A DNA stretch of 12,426 bases from Flavobacteriales bacterium. GTDB lineage: Bacteria > Bacteroidota > Bacteroidia > Flavobacteriales > BACL11. The DNA is taken from contig PAKE01000003.1 in the NCBI GenBank assembly GCA_002710495.1, positions 1 to 12,426 on the forward strand, read 5' to 3'. This document shows, in pieces, positions 1 through 9,921 of this stretch; the first letter of the stretch is position 1, and each line of letters opens with the position of its first letter. Below the pieces are notes generated by a model. It saw only the letters and a list, made by a program, of their open reading frames with translations, was not told the origin of the DNA and searched no databases. The position numbers and the translations under genes are program-made.

Positions 1-136
1 AGAAGTTCCTGCTGAGGAAGTAAAAGAAGAAGTTCCTGCTGAGGAAGTAAAAGAAGAAGTTCCTGCTGAGGAAGTAAAAGAAGAAATTAATAAAAACGAT
101 TCTGAAGATTTGTCTGAAGAAAATAAAGCAGAATAA
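1..136 (+). CDS. rplQ: C-terminal end of a protein with an acidic repeat tail, probably ribosomal protein L17 (5' end outside window)
   Basis: Only the last 44 codons are present; the reading frame has its codons starting at base 2 and stops with TAA at 134-136. The peptide is three identical nine-residue units (EVPAEEVKE) followed by a Glu/Lys/Asn/Ser-rich end finishing in ENKAE. No catalytic or fold-defining motif is visible, so the identity is inferred from position. In flavobacterial genomes I recall L17 (rplQ), the last gene of the ribosomal protein/rpoA cluster, lying just before carA and eno, and Bacteroidota L17 proteins often carry long charged C-terminal extensions beyond the conserved core. 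If correct, this is the disordered tail of a large-subunit ribosomal protein. Another acidic-tailed protein, for example S16, remains possible. A strong terminator directly downstream fits the end of a highly expressed operon. Confidence 0.6.
   Translation, partial: EVPAEEVKEEVPAEEVKEEVPAEEVKEEINKNDSEDLSEENKAE
2..82 (+). repeat. Three perfect tandem copies of a 27-bp coding repeat
   Basis: Units lie at 2-28, 29-55 and 56-82 and are identical base for base. Each encodes EVPAEEVKE in the frame of the truncated gene. The array may continue to the left beyond the window, so the copy number is a minimum. The unit length is a multiple of three, so gain or loss of copies would keep the frame. Confidence 0.95.
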
Positions 137-161
137 AAGTTTCTTATGATAAAATAAATTT

Positions 162-195
162 AAGGATAAAACATATATTGTTTTATCCTTTTTTT
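162..195 (+). terminator. Strong intrinsic (rho-independent) terminator
   Basis: A perfect 12-bp stem is formed by AAGGATAAAACA (162-173) and TGTTTTATCCTT (179-190), with a 5-base loop TATAT. A T-run follows at once, extending the TT of the stem through 195. It starts 26 bases after the stop of the upstream gene and ends 17 bases before the carA start. It most likely ends the ribosomal-protein transcript. The stem is A/U-rich, with G/C pairs near both ends. Confidence 0.88.
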
Positions 196-212
196 ATAAA
201 TTTATAGCAAAT

Positions 213-2600
<2,388 letters not shown>

Positions 2601-2602
<2 letters not shown>

Positions 2603-2622
2603 TAAATTCATATGAATTTATT
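2601..2622. repeat. Perfect 22-bp palindrome between eno and gltA
   Basis: The half-site AATAAATTCAT (2601-2611) is followed without interruption by its exact reverse complement (2612-2622). The first two bases are the last two of the eno stop codon. As RNA it could fold into a 9-bp stem with an ATAT loop, but it is all A/U except for one G/C pair and lacks a following T-run, so it is a poor terminator. As DNA it resembles a dimeric repressor or activator site, 29 bases before the gltA start. The function is inference; the symmetry is directly seen. Confidence 0.6.
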
Positions 2623-2651
2623 ACATTTACAGACGATAAAAAAAGATAATT

Positions 2652-3938
2652 ATGGTAAATAAAGCTGAGTTGCATTATGATGGAGAAGTTTATGAGTTAC
2701 CAGTAATAACTGGTTCTGAAAATGAAAATGCACTCGACATTAGTAAACTTAGAGGACAATCAGGTCTTATTACATTAGATAGAGGATTTAAAAATACTGG
2801 TTCTTGTGAGAGTAGTATTACATTTTTAAATGGAGAGAAAGGAATATTAAGATATAGAGGATATTCTATTGAGGAATTAGCAGAGAAATCTACATTCTTA
2901 GAAGTTTCATTTTTACTTATTTATGGTGAACTACCTACAAAAGATGAATTAAAATTTTTTGTAAATGAGATAGCAACTCATTCTTTAGTTCATGAAGATG
3001 TTAAATCAATTTTAGATGGTTTTCCATCTAAATCCCACCCTATGGGAGTTTTATCCTCATTAGTTTCTTCATTAACTGCTTTTTATCCAAAATCATTAGA
3101 TCCTAATAGATCTAAAGAAGAGATAGACGGAACCATAATTAGAGCAATTGCAAAGCTTCCAACTCTTGCTGCATGGAGTTTTAAAAATAGAATGCGTCAG
3201 CCAATAATGTATCCTAAAAATAGTTTGAGTTACACAGCGAACTTTATACAGATGATGTTTGGACTTCCAACAATGGAAACTGAAGTAAATCCTATTATTT
3301 CAAAGGCATTAGATAAATTATTAATTTTACATGCTGACCATGAACAAAATTGTTCTACTGCTACCGTCAGAATTGTAGGTTCTTCACATGCTAGCTTATA
3401 TGCTTCTGTATCATCTGGAATTGCAGCACTTTGGGGTCCATTGCATGGAGGAGCAAACCAAGCAGTAATTGAAATGCTTGAAGATATTAAAGATGACGGA
3501 GGTGATGTAGATAAATATGTTGCCAAAGCAAAAGATAAATCAGATCCATTTCGTCTAATGGGATTTGGACATAGAGTTTATAAAAGCTTTGATCCAAGGG
3601 CAACGATTATTAAAAAAGCAGCTGATGATGTATTAGATGAACTTGGTATTGAAGATCCTGTATTAGATATTGCTAAGAAATTAGAAAAAGTTGCTCTTAA
3701 TGATGAATACTTTAAAGAAAGAGGATTATATCCTAATGTAGATTTCTACTCTGGCATTATTTATAGGGCGTTAGGTATTCCAACTGATATGTTTACGGTA
3801 ATGTTTGCTTTAGGAAGACTTCCTGGTTGGATTGCACAATGGAAAGAGATGAGAGAAAATCACGAGCCAATTGGAAGACCAAGACAGGTTTTTACTGGAT
3901 CATCTGCCAGACAATATGTTTCTATAGAAAACAGATAA
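2652..3938 (+). CDS. gltA: Citrate synthase
   Basis: This enzyme condenses acetyl-CoA with oxaloacetate to give citrate, the entry step of the TCA cycle. At 428 residues it matches the long type II (hexameric, E. coli GltA-like) bacterial form rather than the shorter type of about 370 residues. The active site is complete: HADHEQNCSTATVR (227-240), His265 in GPLHGGANQAV, His307 in GFGHRVYKSFDPR and Asp364 in YPNVDFYSG. The substrate-binding Arg region LGRLPGWIAQW (387-397) and the closing RPRQVFTG are present. The N-terminal extension (about 1-45, with GLITLDRGFKNTGSC) is that of GltA. The start is the first ATG after the eno-gltA gap and is preceded by an A-rich stretch instead of a Shine-Dalgarno. 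The 49-base gap with a palindrome could hold a separate promoter, so gltA may be independently controlled although it follows eno. NADH inhibition, known for this type, cannot be judged from sequence alone. Confidence 0.97.
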   Translation: MVNKAELHYDGEVYELPVITGSENENALDISKLRGQSGLITLDRGFKNTGSCESSITFLNGEKGILRYRGYSIEELAEKSTFLEVSFLLIYGELPTKDELKFFVNEIATHSLVHEDVKSILDGFPSKSHPMGVLSSLVSSLTAFYPKSLDPNRSKEEIDGTIIRAIAKLPTLAAWSFKNRMRQPIMYPKNSLSYTANFIQMMFGLPTMETEVNPIISKALDKLLILHADHEQNCSTATVRIVGSSHASLYASVSSGIAALWGPLHGGANQAVIEMLEDIKDDGGDVDKYVAKAKDKSDPFRLMGFGHRVYKSFDPRATIIKKAADDVLDELGIEDPVLDIAKKLEKVALNDEYFKERGLYPNVDFYSGIIYRALGIPTDMFTVMFALGRLPGWIAQWKEMRENHEPIGRPRQVFTGSSARQYVSIENR

Positions 3939-3962
3939 AATAAATTAAAATTCAGAAAGAAG

Positions 3963-3985
3963 GAAGTCAATCGGCTTCTATTTTT
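3963..3985 (+). terminator. Possible intrinsic terminator after gltA
   Basis: GAAGTC (3963-3968) and GGCTTC (3973-3978) form a six-pair stem, one of them a G-U pair, closed by the loop AATC. TATTTTT follows (3979-3985) and more T-rich sequence runs to 3991. It lies 24 bases past the gltA stop and ends 11 bases before the next start codon. The stem is short, so it may be leaky or may only mark the 3' end of the gltA message. Confidence 0.5.
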
Positions 3986-3996
3986 AATTTTGAGAT

Positions 3997-5721
3997 ATGA
4001 GTTATAAATCCTTAAAACAATGTATTACTGATTTAGATAGAAAAGGAGAAATTAAAATAATTTCTGATGAAGTAGATCCTGATTTGGATATGGCATCTCT
4101 TCATTTAAATGAATTTGAGAAAGGAGGAAAATCAATATTTTTCAAAAATATTAAAGGAAGTAAGTACAAAGCTGTTTCAAATTTATTCGGAACATTAGAT
4201 AGAAGTAAATTTATGTTTCGTGATAGTTTAGAAATTGTAAAACAACTTATTGAACTTAAAACAAATCCTATTTCTGCTTTAAAATACCCTTTCAAATCAT
4301 TGTTTACAGCTTTATATGGTGTTTATTCTATTCCTAAAAAAGTAAGTTTTCCAAGAAGTTTTAACGAAGTAAAAATTGAAGATTTACCTCAAATAAAATG
4401 TTGGAAAAAAGATGGGGGATCTTTTATTACTTTACCTCAAGTATATTCAGAAGATCCTGAAAACCCTGGTATTTTGAATTCTAATTTAGGAATGTATCGT
4501 ATTCAATTATCTGGAAATGATTATATTCAAAATGAAGAAATCGGATTACATTATCAGATACATAGAGGTATTGGGATTCATCAGAAAAAAGCAAATAAGA
4601 TGGGAAAACCTTTAAAGGTTTCTGTTTTTGTAGGGGGTCCTCCTGCGCATACCTTTTCTGCAGTTATGCCTTTACCAGAAGGTATGTCTGAACTTTCATT
4701 TGCTGGAATTCTAGGCAAAAGAAGATTTAGATATGCAAAGAAAGATGGTTATACAATTTCGACAGATGCTGATTTTATTATTTGCGGTGAAATTCATGCA
4801 AATGAAACAAAGCCAGAGGGCCCTTTTGGAGATCATTTAGGATATTATAGTTTGACGCATGACTTTCCATTAATGAAGATAAAGAAGGTTTATGCAAAGG
4901 AAAATGCAATTTGGCCTTTTACAGTTGTTGGTCGACCACCACAAGAGGATTCTCAGTTTGGATCTTTGATTCATGAGATAACTGGCAGTGCTATTGAAAA
5001 AGAAATTCCCGGATTAAAAGCTGTCAATGCAGTAGATGCTTCAGGAGTTCATCCTCTATTATTAGCTGTGGGCAGTGAGCGCTACACCCCTTATAATCCA
5101 ATCAGAAAACCACAAGAATTATTAACCATTGCTAATCATATTTTAGGTACAGGGCAAATGAGTTTAGCAAAATATTTATTTATTTGTGATGAAGAGAATT
5201 CTCTCAATGTGAATGATGAGAAGGAATATTTTACACACTTTTTAGAGAGAGTAGATTGGAAAAGAGATTTGCATTTTCAGACAAAAACTACTATTGATAC
5301 TTTGGATTATAGTGGAGATAGTTTAAATGAAGGATCGAAAGTGGTAATCGCTGCTGCAGGTGAAATAAAACGAACTTTATTTGAGAAAATAGATAAAATT
5401 AATTTACCAGATAATTTTTCAAATCCTAAATTAGTGAGTAAAGGAAATTTAGTTATTGAGGGTAAAGGAGAGATTGATATACTTATTTCCTCTCTAGAAA
5501 ATCAGAATTTAGATGGGATAGGACTTATTACTTTAGTAGATGATTCTTCTTTTGTTTGTGAGGATTTTCCTAATTGGTTGTGGGTTACTTTTACTCGTTC
5601 AAATCCTGCAAACGATATTTATGGATTAAATGCAGAAAATCAAAATAAACATTTTTCTTGCTCTATTCCAATAATTGATGCCAGAATTAAGAAACATCAT
5701 GCACCTATTTTGGAGAGGTAG
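3997..5721 (+). CDS. UbiD-family prenyl-FMN-dependent decarboxylase, substrate unknown
   Basis: UbiD-family enzymes reversibly decarboxylate aromatic or unsaturated acids using prenylated FMN made by UbiX. The 574-residue protein has the family layout: an N-terminal segment opening MSYKSLKQCITDLDRKGEI, the NLGMYRIQ motif (163-170) with the conserved Arg168, an IHRGIGIH element (188-195), VFVGGPPAH (210-218), and the active-site block ICGEIHANETKPEGPFGDH (262-280) with acidic residues Glu265, Glu270 and Glu274. The usual UbiD of E. coli is about 500 residues; this longer form is closer to the 600-residue forms annotated as menaquinone biosynthesis decarboxylases in other phyla. A role in quinone synthesis is plausible but not shown, since no other men, mqn or ubi gene and no ubiX is in the window. 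A weak terminator separates it from gltA, and its 3' end overlaps rhlE on the other strand by 17 bp. Confidence 0.88.
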   Translation: MSYKSLKQCITDLDRKGEIKIISDEVDPDLDMASLHLNEFEKGGKSIFFKNIKGSKYKAVSNLFGTLDRSKFMFRDSLEIVKQLIELKTNPISALKYPFKSLFTALYGVYSIPKKVSFPRSFNEVKIEDLPQIKCWKKDGGSFITLPQVYSEDPENPGILNSNLGMYRIQLSGNDYIQNEEIGLHYQIHRGIGIHQKKANKMGKPLKVSVFVGGPPAHTFSAVMPLPEGMSELSFAGILGKRRFRYAKKDGYTISTDADFIICGEIHANETKPEGPFGDHLGYYSLTHDFPLMKIKKVYAKENAIWPFTVVGRPPQEDSQFGSLIHEITGSAIEKEIPGLKAVNAVDASGVHPLLLAVGSERYTPYNPIRKPQELLTIANHILGTGQMSLAKYLFICDEENSLNVNDEKEYFTHFLERVDWKRDLHFQTKTTIDTLDYSGDSLNEGSKVVIAAAGEIKRTLFEKIDKINLPDNFSNPKLVSKGNLVIEGKGEIDILISSLENQNLDGIGLITLVDDSSFVCEDFPNWLWVTFTRSNPANDIYGLNAENQNKHFSCSIPIIDARIKKHHAPILER

Positions 5722-6928
5722 GTTTCTGTTTCTTAAAATTCCTCCACTTCTTATTCTTCTTATTTTTTGACAGTATTTTATATTCAGGAGCTTTTGAAAA
5801 ACCTTTTGGTAATTCTAATTTTGGAACTTCCTTTTCAATTAGTTTTTCAATATCCTTAAAGTTTTTTACTTGTTTAGGATTGATAAATGTAATTGCCTCT
5901 CCAGTTCTGTCAGCACGAGCAGTTCTACCAATTCTGTGTACATAATCTTCTTCATCATGTGGTACCTCATAGTTGATTACTATTTCTATTCCTTTTATAT
6001 CAATTCCTCTAGATAATATATCTGTAGCTACTAAAATTTTAATTTTCTTACTTTTAAAATCTCTGATGGTTTGTTCTCTTTGATCTTGATCTAATCCTGA
6101 ATGCATTTCTGAAGCTTTCATTCCAGCTTTATTAAGTATTGTTTTGATTTCTCTTACACTTTTTATACTTGATGCGAAAATTAAGACATGACTCAGATCC
6201 TTTCCTTTTGCCCTTAAGACTTCTCTTACCAAGTTTACCTTCTGACTTTCATGACACATGTATGCAGATTGCGTAATACCTTCTGCAGGTTTTGAGATTG
6301 CTAAACTTATGCTCTCAGGATTCTTAAGTAATTTATTAGCAAGTTCCCTGATTTTTGGAGGCATAGTTGCCGAAAATAAAAGGGTTTGTCTGTTTGTTGG
6401 AAGAGTATTTGAAATCTTCATGATGTCATCATAAAATCCCATATCAAGCATTCGATCTGCTTCATCCAAGATAAGATGTTTTACTGAAGATGTATCAAAA
6501 TAATCAAAATCTAAATGAGCTAGTAATCTTCCAGGTGTACAAATAATAATATCAGATCCTTTTTTAAGAGCTTGTTTTTGATTGTCAAATTCAACTCCTG
6601 TACCACCTCCATAAATTGGATAGGAAGACGCATTGGTGAAATAAGAGAAGCCTTCAATCTGCATGTCAATTTGTTTTGCCAATTCTCTGGTAGGAGCAAT
6701 AATTATAGTGTTAACCTTATTGTTTTGAGTTTCTTTAGTGAGTATATCTAAGATAGGTAAAACAAAAGCTGCTGTTTTTCCTGTCCCAGTTTGTGCGCAG
6801 GCAATTAAGTCTTTATTATTTTGAATGATTGGTATTGCTTGTTCTTGAATAGGGGTGGCTTTTTCAAACCCCATCATATCTAAGCCCTCCTGAAGTTCGT
6901 TCCCGAAATTAAATTCTGTAAATTTCAT
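5705..6928 (-). CDS. rhlE: DEAD-box ATP-dependent RNA helicase, RhlE-like
   Basis: This ATP-driven enzyme unwinds short RNA duplexes; RhlE-type proteins act in ribosome assembly and RNA turnover in the cytoplasm. The 407 residues contain the whole motif series: Phe/Gln Q-motif (FTEF...ATPIQEQ, 3-30), motif I AQTGTGKT (45-52), PTRELA (79-84), TPGR (131-134), DEAD (155-158), SAT (186-188), LIFASS (249-254), ATDILSRGID (301-310) and HRIGRTAR (331-338). Both RecA-like domains are therefore intact. The tail (about 385-407) is short, Lys-rich and probably disordered, as in RNA-binding tails of this family; it is much shorter than many RhlE tails. The ATG at 6928 lies 12 bases after the fadE stop, so it is likely the last gene of the fatty-acid operon. 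RhlE against other DEAD subfamilies is judged by resemblance only. Confidence 0.9.
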   Translation of the reverse strand: MKFTEFNFGNELQEGLDMMGFEKATPIQEQAIPIIQNNKDLIACAQTGTGKTAAFVLPILDILTKETQNNKVNTIIIAPTRELAKQIDMQIEGFSYFTNASSYPIYGGGTGVEFDNQKQALKKGSDIIICTPGRLLAHLDFDYFDTSSVKHLILDEADRMLDMGFYDDIMKISNTLPTNRQTLLFSATMPPKIRELANKLLKNPESISLAISKPAEGITQSAYMCHESQKVNLVREVLRAKGKDLSHVLIFASSIKSVREIKTILNKAGMKASEMHSGLDQDQREQTIRDFKSKKIKILVATDILSRGIDIKGIEIVINYEVPHDEEDYVHRIGRTARADRTGEAITFINPKQVKNFKDIEKLIEKEVPKLELPKGFSKAPEYKILSKNKKNKKWRNFKKQKPTSPK

Positions 6929-6940
6929 TCGCTAAAGGTA

Positions 6941-8716
6941 CTAAAAACAATATCTATTTTCCTCAATTAGTTTATCTGCAATATTTCTTCTTAATTTTTT
7001 TGGATTAATAGTGTATCCTTTTGTAAATCTTTTCAATCCCATTAATAACATTCTTTGTTCATCTCCTTCTGTAAAAGATAGAATTACTTCTTCCCCACAT
7101 CTTTGACAATTCTTTATTGAGGAGTACAAGAATAATTTACTCATCACAATTTGATGTTGTGCTTTTTCTTCTCCATCTTTAAGAGCTAATTTCTCAGCTC
7201 TTAGAATTGCAGATTCTGCAGTATAGACATCAATAACCATATCTGCCAAATTCATCAGAACTTCTTGCTCTTTTTCTATTTCCATTGCAAAATGCTGTGC
7301 TGCTTTTCCTGCAGTCATCAAAATTGTTTTTTTAAGTTTTTTGATGTGTTCTTTCTCTACTTCAAAAAGTATGCTTTCATCTGGTTTTTCAAAAGATGGG
7401 ATGCTCATTAAATCAGAAGCGACTTTCATGGCAGGTGTCATAATATCTAATTCTCCTTTCATAGCTTTTTTAAGTATCATTCCCACCAATAACATTCTGT
7501 TAATTTCATTTGTTCCTTCATATATTCTTGCTATTCTTGCATCACGGTATGCGGCTTCCATAGGAGCATCAGCAGAATACCCCATGCCTCCATATATTTG
7601 AATTCCTTCATCCGAACAATATTGAATAGTTTCTGATCCTAGAACTTTTACAATAGAACATTCAATAGCGTATTCCTCTATTCCTTTAAGATGAGCTTCT
7701 TGATGATCAACACCTTCGCTTTCTAGTCTTTCTATATTTTTTTCAATTTCATTTCCAGCCCTATAAGTTGCTGATTCAATAGCATAAGTTCTAACAGCCA
7801 TATCAGCTAGTTTGTGCTTTATAGATCCAAATTTTGAAATAGGGACACCAAATTGAATACGCTCATTAGAATAAATGGTTGAAAGTCCAATTACTCTTCT
7901 GCAAGCGTCTAATATTGCTGCCGATAGCTTAATTCTCCCAACATTAAGTGCGTTCATAGCAATCTTAAATCCATTTCCTCTACCTCCTAACATGCTTTCT
8001 ACAGGAACTTTTACATCATTAAAGAATACTTGACGAGTAGAAGAGGAGTTTAATCCTAATTTATATTCTTCTTCTCCCATAGTAATACCTTTCATCCCTT
8101 TTTCTAATATAAATCCAGTGATATTTTTATCATCTTCTATACGACCAAATACAATAAATACATCTGCAAATCCTGCATTTGAAATCCACATTTTTTGACC
8201 TTTAATAAGATAGTTTTTGCCGTCTTTTGTTAATACGGCTTTTGTTTTTCCTGAGTTGGCATCAGAACCAGCACCTGGTTCTGTTAAACAATAACATCCC
8301 ATCCATTCTCCTGTGGATAATTTTGGCAAATATTTTTTTCTTTGCGCATCATCACCATATAATAAAATTGGTAAAGTACCAATTCCAGTATGAGCACCAA
8401 ATGCAGTTGAGAAAGAACCATTCGCCCCAGAAATTTTATCGCAAATAAGTACAGAAGTATTAAAGGGCATACCCATTCCACCATATTCCGCAGGAACACT
8501 TATTCCCAACAATCCTAACTCTCCTGCTTTTTTCATGCAGTCTTCAGTAAGTTGATAATCTTTTTTTTCAAATTGCTCTCTATGTGGATCTAACTCTTTT
8601 TCTACAAATTCTTTAGTTGCAGATGCCATCATTAATTGATCTTCACCAAATTCTTCTGGAATAAAAACATCTTTTGCTTCTTGATCTTTAATTAAAAACT
8701 CTCCTCCTTTTATCAT
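6941..8716 (-). CDS. fadE: Acyl-CoA dehydrogenase (FadE/VLCAD-like, long form)
   Basis: This FAD enzyme introduces the trans-2 double bond into fatty acyl-CoA, the first step of beta-oxidation, and passes electrons to electron-transfer flavoprotein. With the ATG at 8716 the protein has 591 residues, opening MIKGGEFLIK. The reading frame stays open to an ATG at 8779, but that would overlap fadA, and the extra residues do not look like family sequence. Landmarks are GELGLLGISVPAEYGG (65-80), the signature YCLTEPGAGSD (142-152), MWISNAG (176-182), the substrate/FAD region YGGMGY (375-380) and the likely catalytic base Glu400 in RIYEGTNEI. After about residue 425 there is an extra C-terminal helical domain as in VLCAD/ACAD9 and the 594-residue FadE of B. 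subtilis, which points to long-chain substrates. It starts 22 bases after the fadA stop. Confidence 0.94.
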   Translation of the reverse strand: MIKGGEFLIKDQEAKDVFIPEEFGEDQLMMASATKEFVEKELDPHREQFEKKDYQLTEDCMKKAGELGLLGISVPAEYGGMGMPFNTSVLICDKISGANGSFSTAFGAHTGIGTLPILLYGDDAQRKKYLPKLSTGEWMGCYCLTEPGAGSDANSGKTKAVLTKDGKNYLIKGQKMWISNAGFADVFIVFGRIEDDKNITGFILEKGMKGITMGEEEYKLGLNSSSTRQVFFNDVKVPVESMLGGRGNGFKIAMNALNVGRIKLSAAILDACRRVIGLSTIYSNERIQFGVPISKFGSIKHKLADMAVRTYAIESATYRAGNEIEKNIERLESEGVDHQEAHLKGIEEYAIECSIVKVLGSETIQYCSDEGIQIYGGMGYSADAPMEAAYRDARIARIYEGTNEINRMLLVGMILKKAMKGELDIMTPAMKVASDLMSIPSFEKPDESILFEVEKEHIKKLKKTILMTAGKAAQHFAMEIEKEQEVLMNLADMVIDVYTAESAILRAEKLALKDGEEKAQHQIVMSKLFLYSSIKNCQRCGEEVILSFTEGDEQRMLLMGLKRFTKGYTINPKKLRRNIADKLIEENRYCF

Positions 8717-8738
8717 AATATTATTTTTTAAAGGTTTT

Positions 8739-9917
8739 CTATAGTATTTGAAAAACTCCCGCTGCACCTTGACCTGCACCTACACACATGGTAACCATTC
8801 CGTATTTCTGATTTCTTCTTTTCATTTCGTTTATCAACTGAACTGTTAATTTTCCACCAGTACAACCTAGTGGATGTCCTAATGCAATTGCTCCACCATT
8901 TACATTTACAATATCTGGGTTTAGTCCTAATTCACGGATAACCGCTAATGATTGTGACGCAAATGCTTCATTTAGTTCAATTTGTTCAATGTCTTTTAGT
9001 TTTAATCCTGCTTTCTTTAGTGCCATTGGCACTGCTTCTACAGGTCCTATTCCCATATGTTTTGGTTCAACACCTGCTACTGAATAACTCAATAGTTTTG
9101 CAATCGGTCTTACTCCAAGTTCATTTACTATTTTCTCTGACATTAATAAAACAAAGGCTGCCCCATCAGAAGTTTGAGATGCATTTGCTGCAGTTACTGT
9201 GCCTTCTTGCGCAAATACAGTTCTTAGTTTCGATAATGCCTTAGCAGACCCACCTTTTCTTGGTCCTTCATCTGTATCTACAATGTATTCTCTTTCTTGT
9301 CTTTTTTCATTCTTATCTAAATAGGTTTCTTTAACCGTAATTGGTGCAATTCCGCTTTTAAAATATCCTTTATCAATTGCGTTTAATGCTTTTTGGTGTG
9401 AATTGAAAGCAAATTCATCTTGATCTTCTCTACTGATATTCCATTTGGTGGCAACTGCTTCCGCAGTAAGTCCCATGTTCCAGTACCAATCTGAGTTATC
9501 TGTTGCTACATCATAATTGGGTATAATTCTCCATCCCCCAAATGGGATAGGAGACATGCATTCTACTCCTCCAGCAATTATGCACTCTGCCATTCCGCTC
9601 TGTATTTTTGCATTGGCAATAGCAATGGTTTCGAGTCCAGATGAACAATACCTGTTCACAGTCATTCCTGGAACTTTTATAGTATTTAATCCCATTAAGG
9701 AAATCATTCTACCAATATTTAATCCTTGTTCTGCTTCAGGCGTTGCATTTCCGCAAATCACATCATCAATTTTTTCTTTGTCTAATTCAGGGACGGAGGA
9801 TACTAAATGTTTAATTACATCCGCAGCCAAATCATCCGGACGAGTGAATTTAAAAACTCCTTTACCTGATTTCCCTACTGCTGATCGGTATCCTGCTACT
9901 ATATATGATGTATTCAT
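8739..9917 (-). CDS. fadA: Acetyl-CoA C-acyltransferase (3-ketoacyl-CoA thiolase)
   Basis: Thiolase cleaves 3-ketoacyl-CoA with CoA to release acetyl-CoA and a shortened acyl-CoA, the last step of each beta-oxidation turn. The 392 residues are the normal length. The nucleophile is Cys91 in VNRYCSSGLETI. His348 in IALGHPLGCTGG and the acid/base Cys378 in TMCVGAGQGAAG complete the active site, and NEAFA (316-320) is also present. The longer family insert and the absence of a biosynthetic-thiolase context favour the degradative long-chain type over an acetoacetyl-CoA thiolase, though sequence alone does not settle chain length. The ATG at 9917 gives the expected N-terminus (MNTSYIVAGYRSAVGK) and lies 4 bases after the fadN stop, so the two genes are surely co-transcribed. 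The gene product probably pairs with FadN as a trifunctional-type complex; that is known for FadA/FadB pairs and inferred here. Confidence 0.96.
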   Translation of the reverse strand: MNTSYIVAGYRSAVGKSGKGVFKFTRPDDLAADVIKHLVSSVPELDKEKIDDVICGNATPEAEQGLNIGRMISLMGLNTIKVPGMTVNRYCSSGLETIAIANAKIQSGMAECIIAGGVECMSPIPFGGWRIIPNYDVATDNSDWYWNMGLTAEAVATKWNISREDQDEFAFNSHQKALNAIDKGYFKSGIAPITVKETYLDKNEKRQEREYIVDTDEGPRKGGSAKALSKLRTVFAQEGTVTAANASQTSDGAAFVLLMSEKIVNELGVRPIAKLLSYSVAGVEPKHMGIGPVEAVPMALKKAGLKLKDIEQIELNEAFASQSLAVIRELGLNPDIVNVNGGAIALGHPLGCTGGKLTVQLINEMKRRNQKYGMVTMCVGAGQGAAGVFQIL

Positions 9918-9921
9918 AATT

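Noticed and set aside
1..82. Possible CRISPR or non-coding repeat array
   Set aside because: Units are directly adjacent without spacers and stay in frame with a coding sequence ending in a stop followed by a terminator.
3230..3526. 98-codon open frame on the minus strand inside gltA
   Set aside because: It is the antisense shadow of a highly conserved citrate synthase segment containing the catalytic His265 region.
3985..3992. TAATTTTG, an exact match to the Bacteroidota -7 element, before the UbiD-family gene
   Set aside because: No TTTG or TTG lies at the right distance upstream, the match sits in the T-rich tail of the hairpin, and transcription would begin at or inside the start codon.
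5703..5722. Possible bidirectional terminator at the convergent junction
   Set aside because: Only four-base stems (CCTA/TAGG or ACCT/AGGT) can be formed, with no proper T-run on either side.
7341..8448. Plus-strand open frames inside fadE, one with a hydrophobic, His-rich stretch resembling a small membrane protein
   Set aside because: They are antisense to well-conserved acyl-CoA dehydrogenase motifs; hydrophobic runs arise readily on the complement of such coding sequence.
8717..8779. Extension of the acyl-CoA dehydrogenase frame by 21 codons to an upstream ATG
   Set aside because: It would overlap the end of fadA by 41 bases, and its residues (MQVKVQREFF...) do not resemble the family N-terminus, whereas MIKGGEFLIK at 8716 does.
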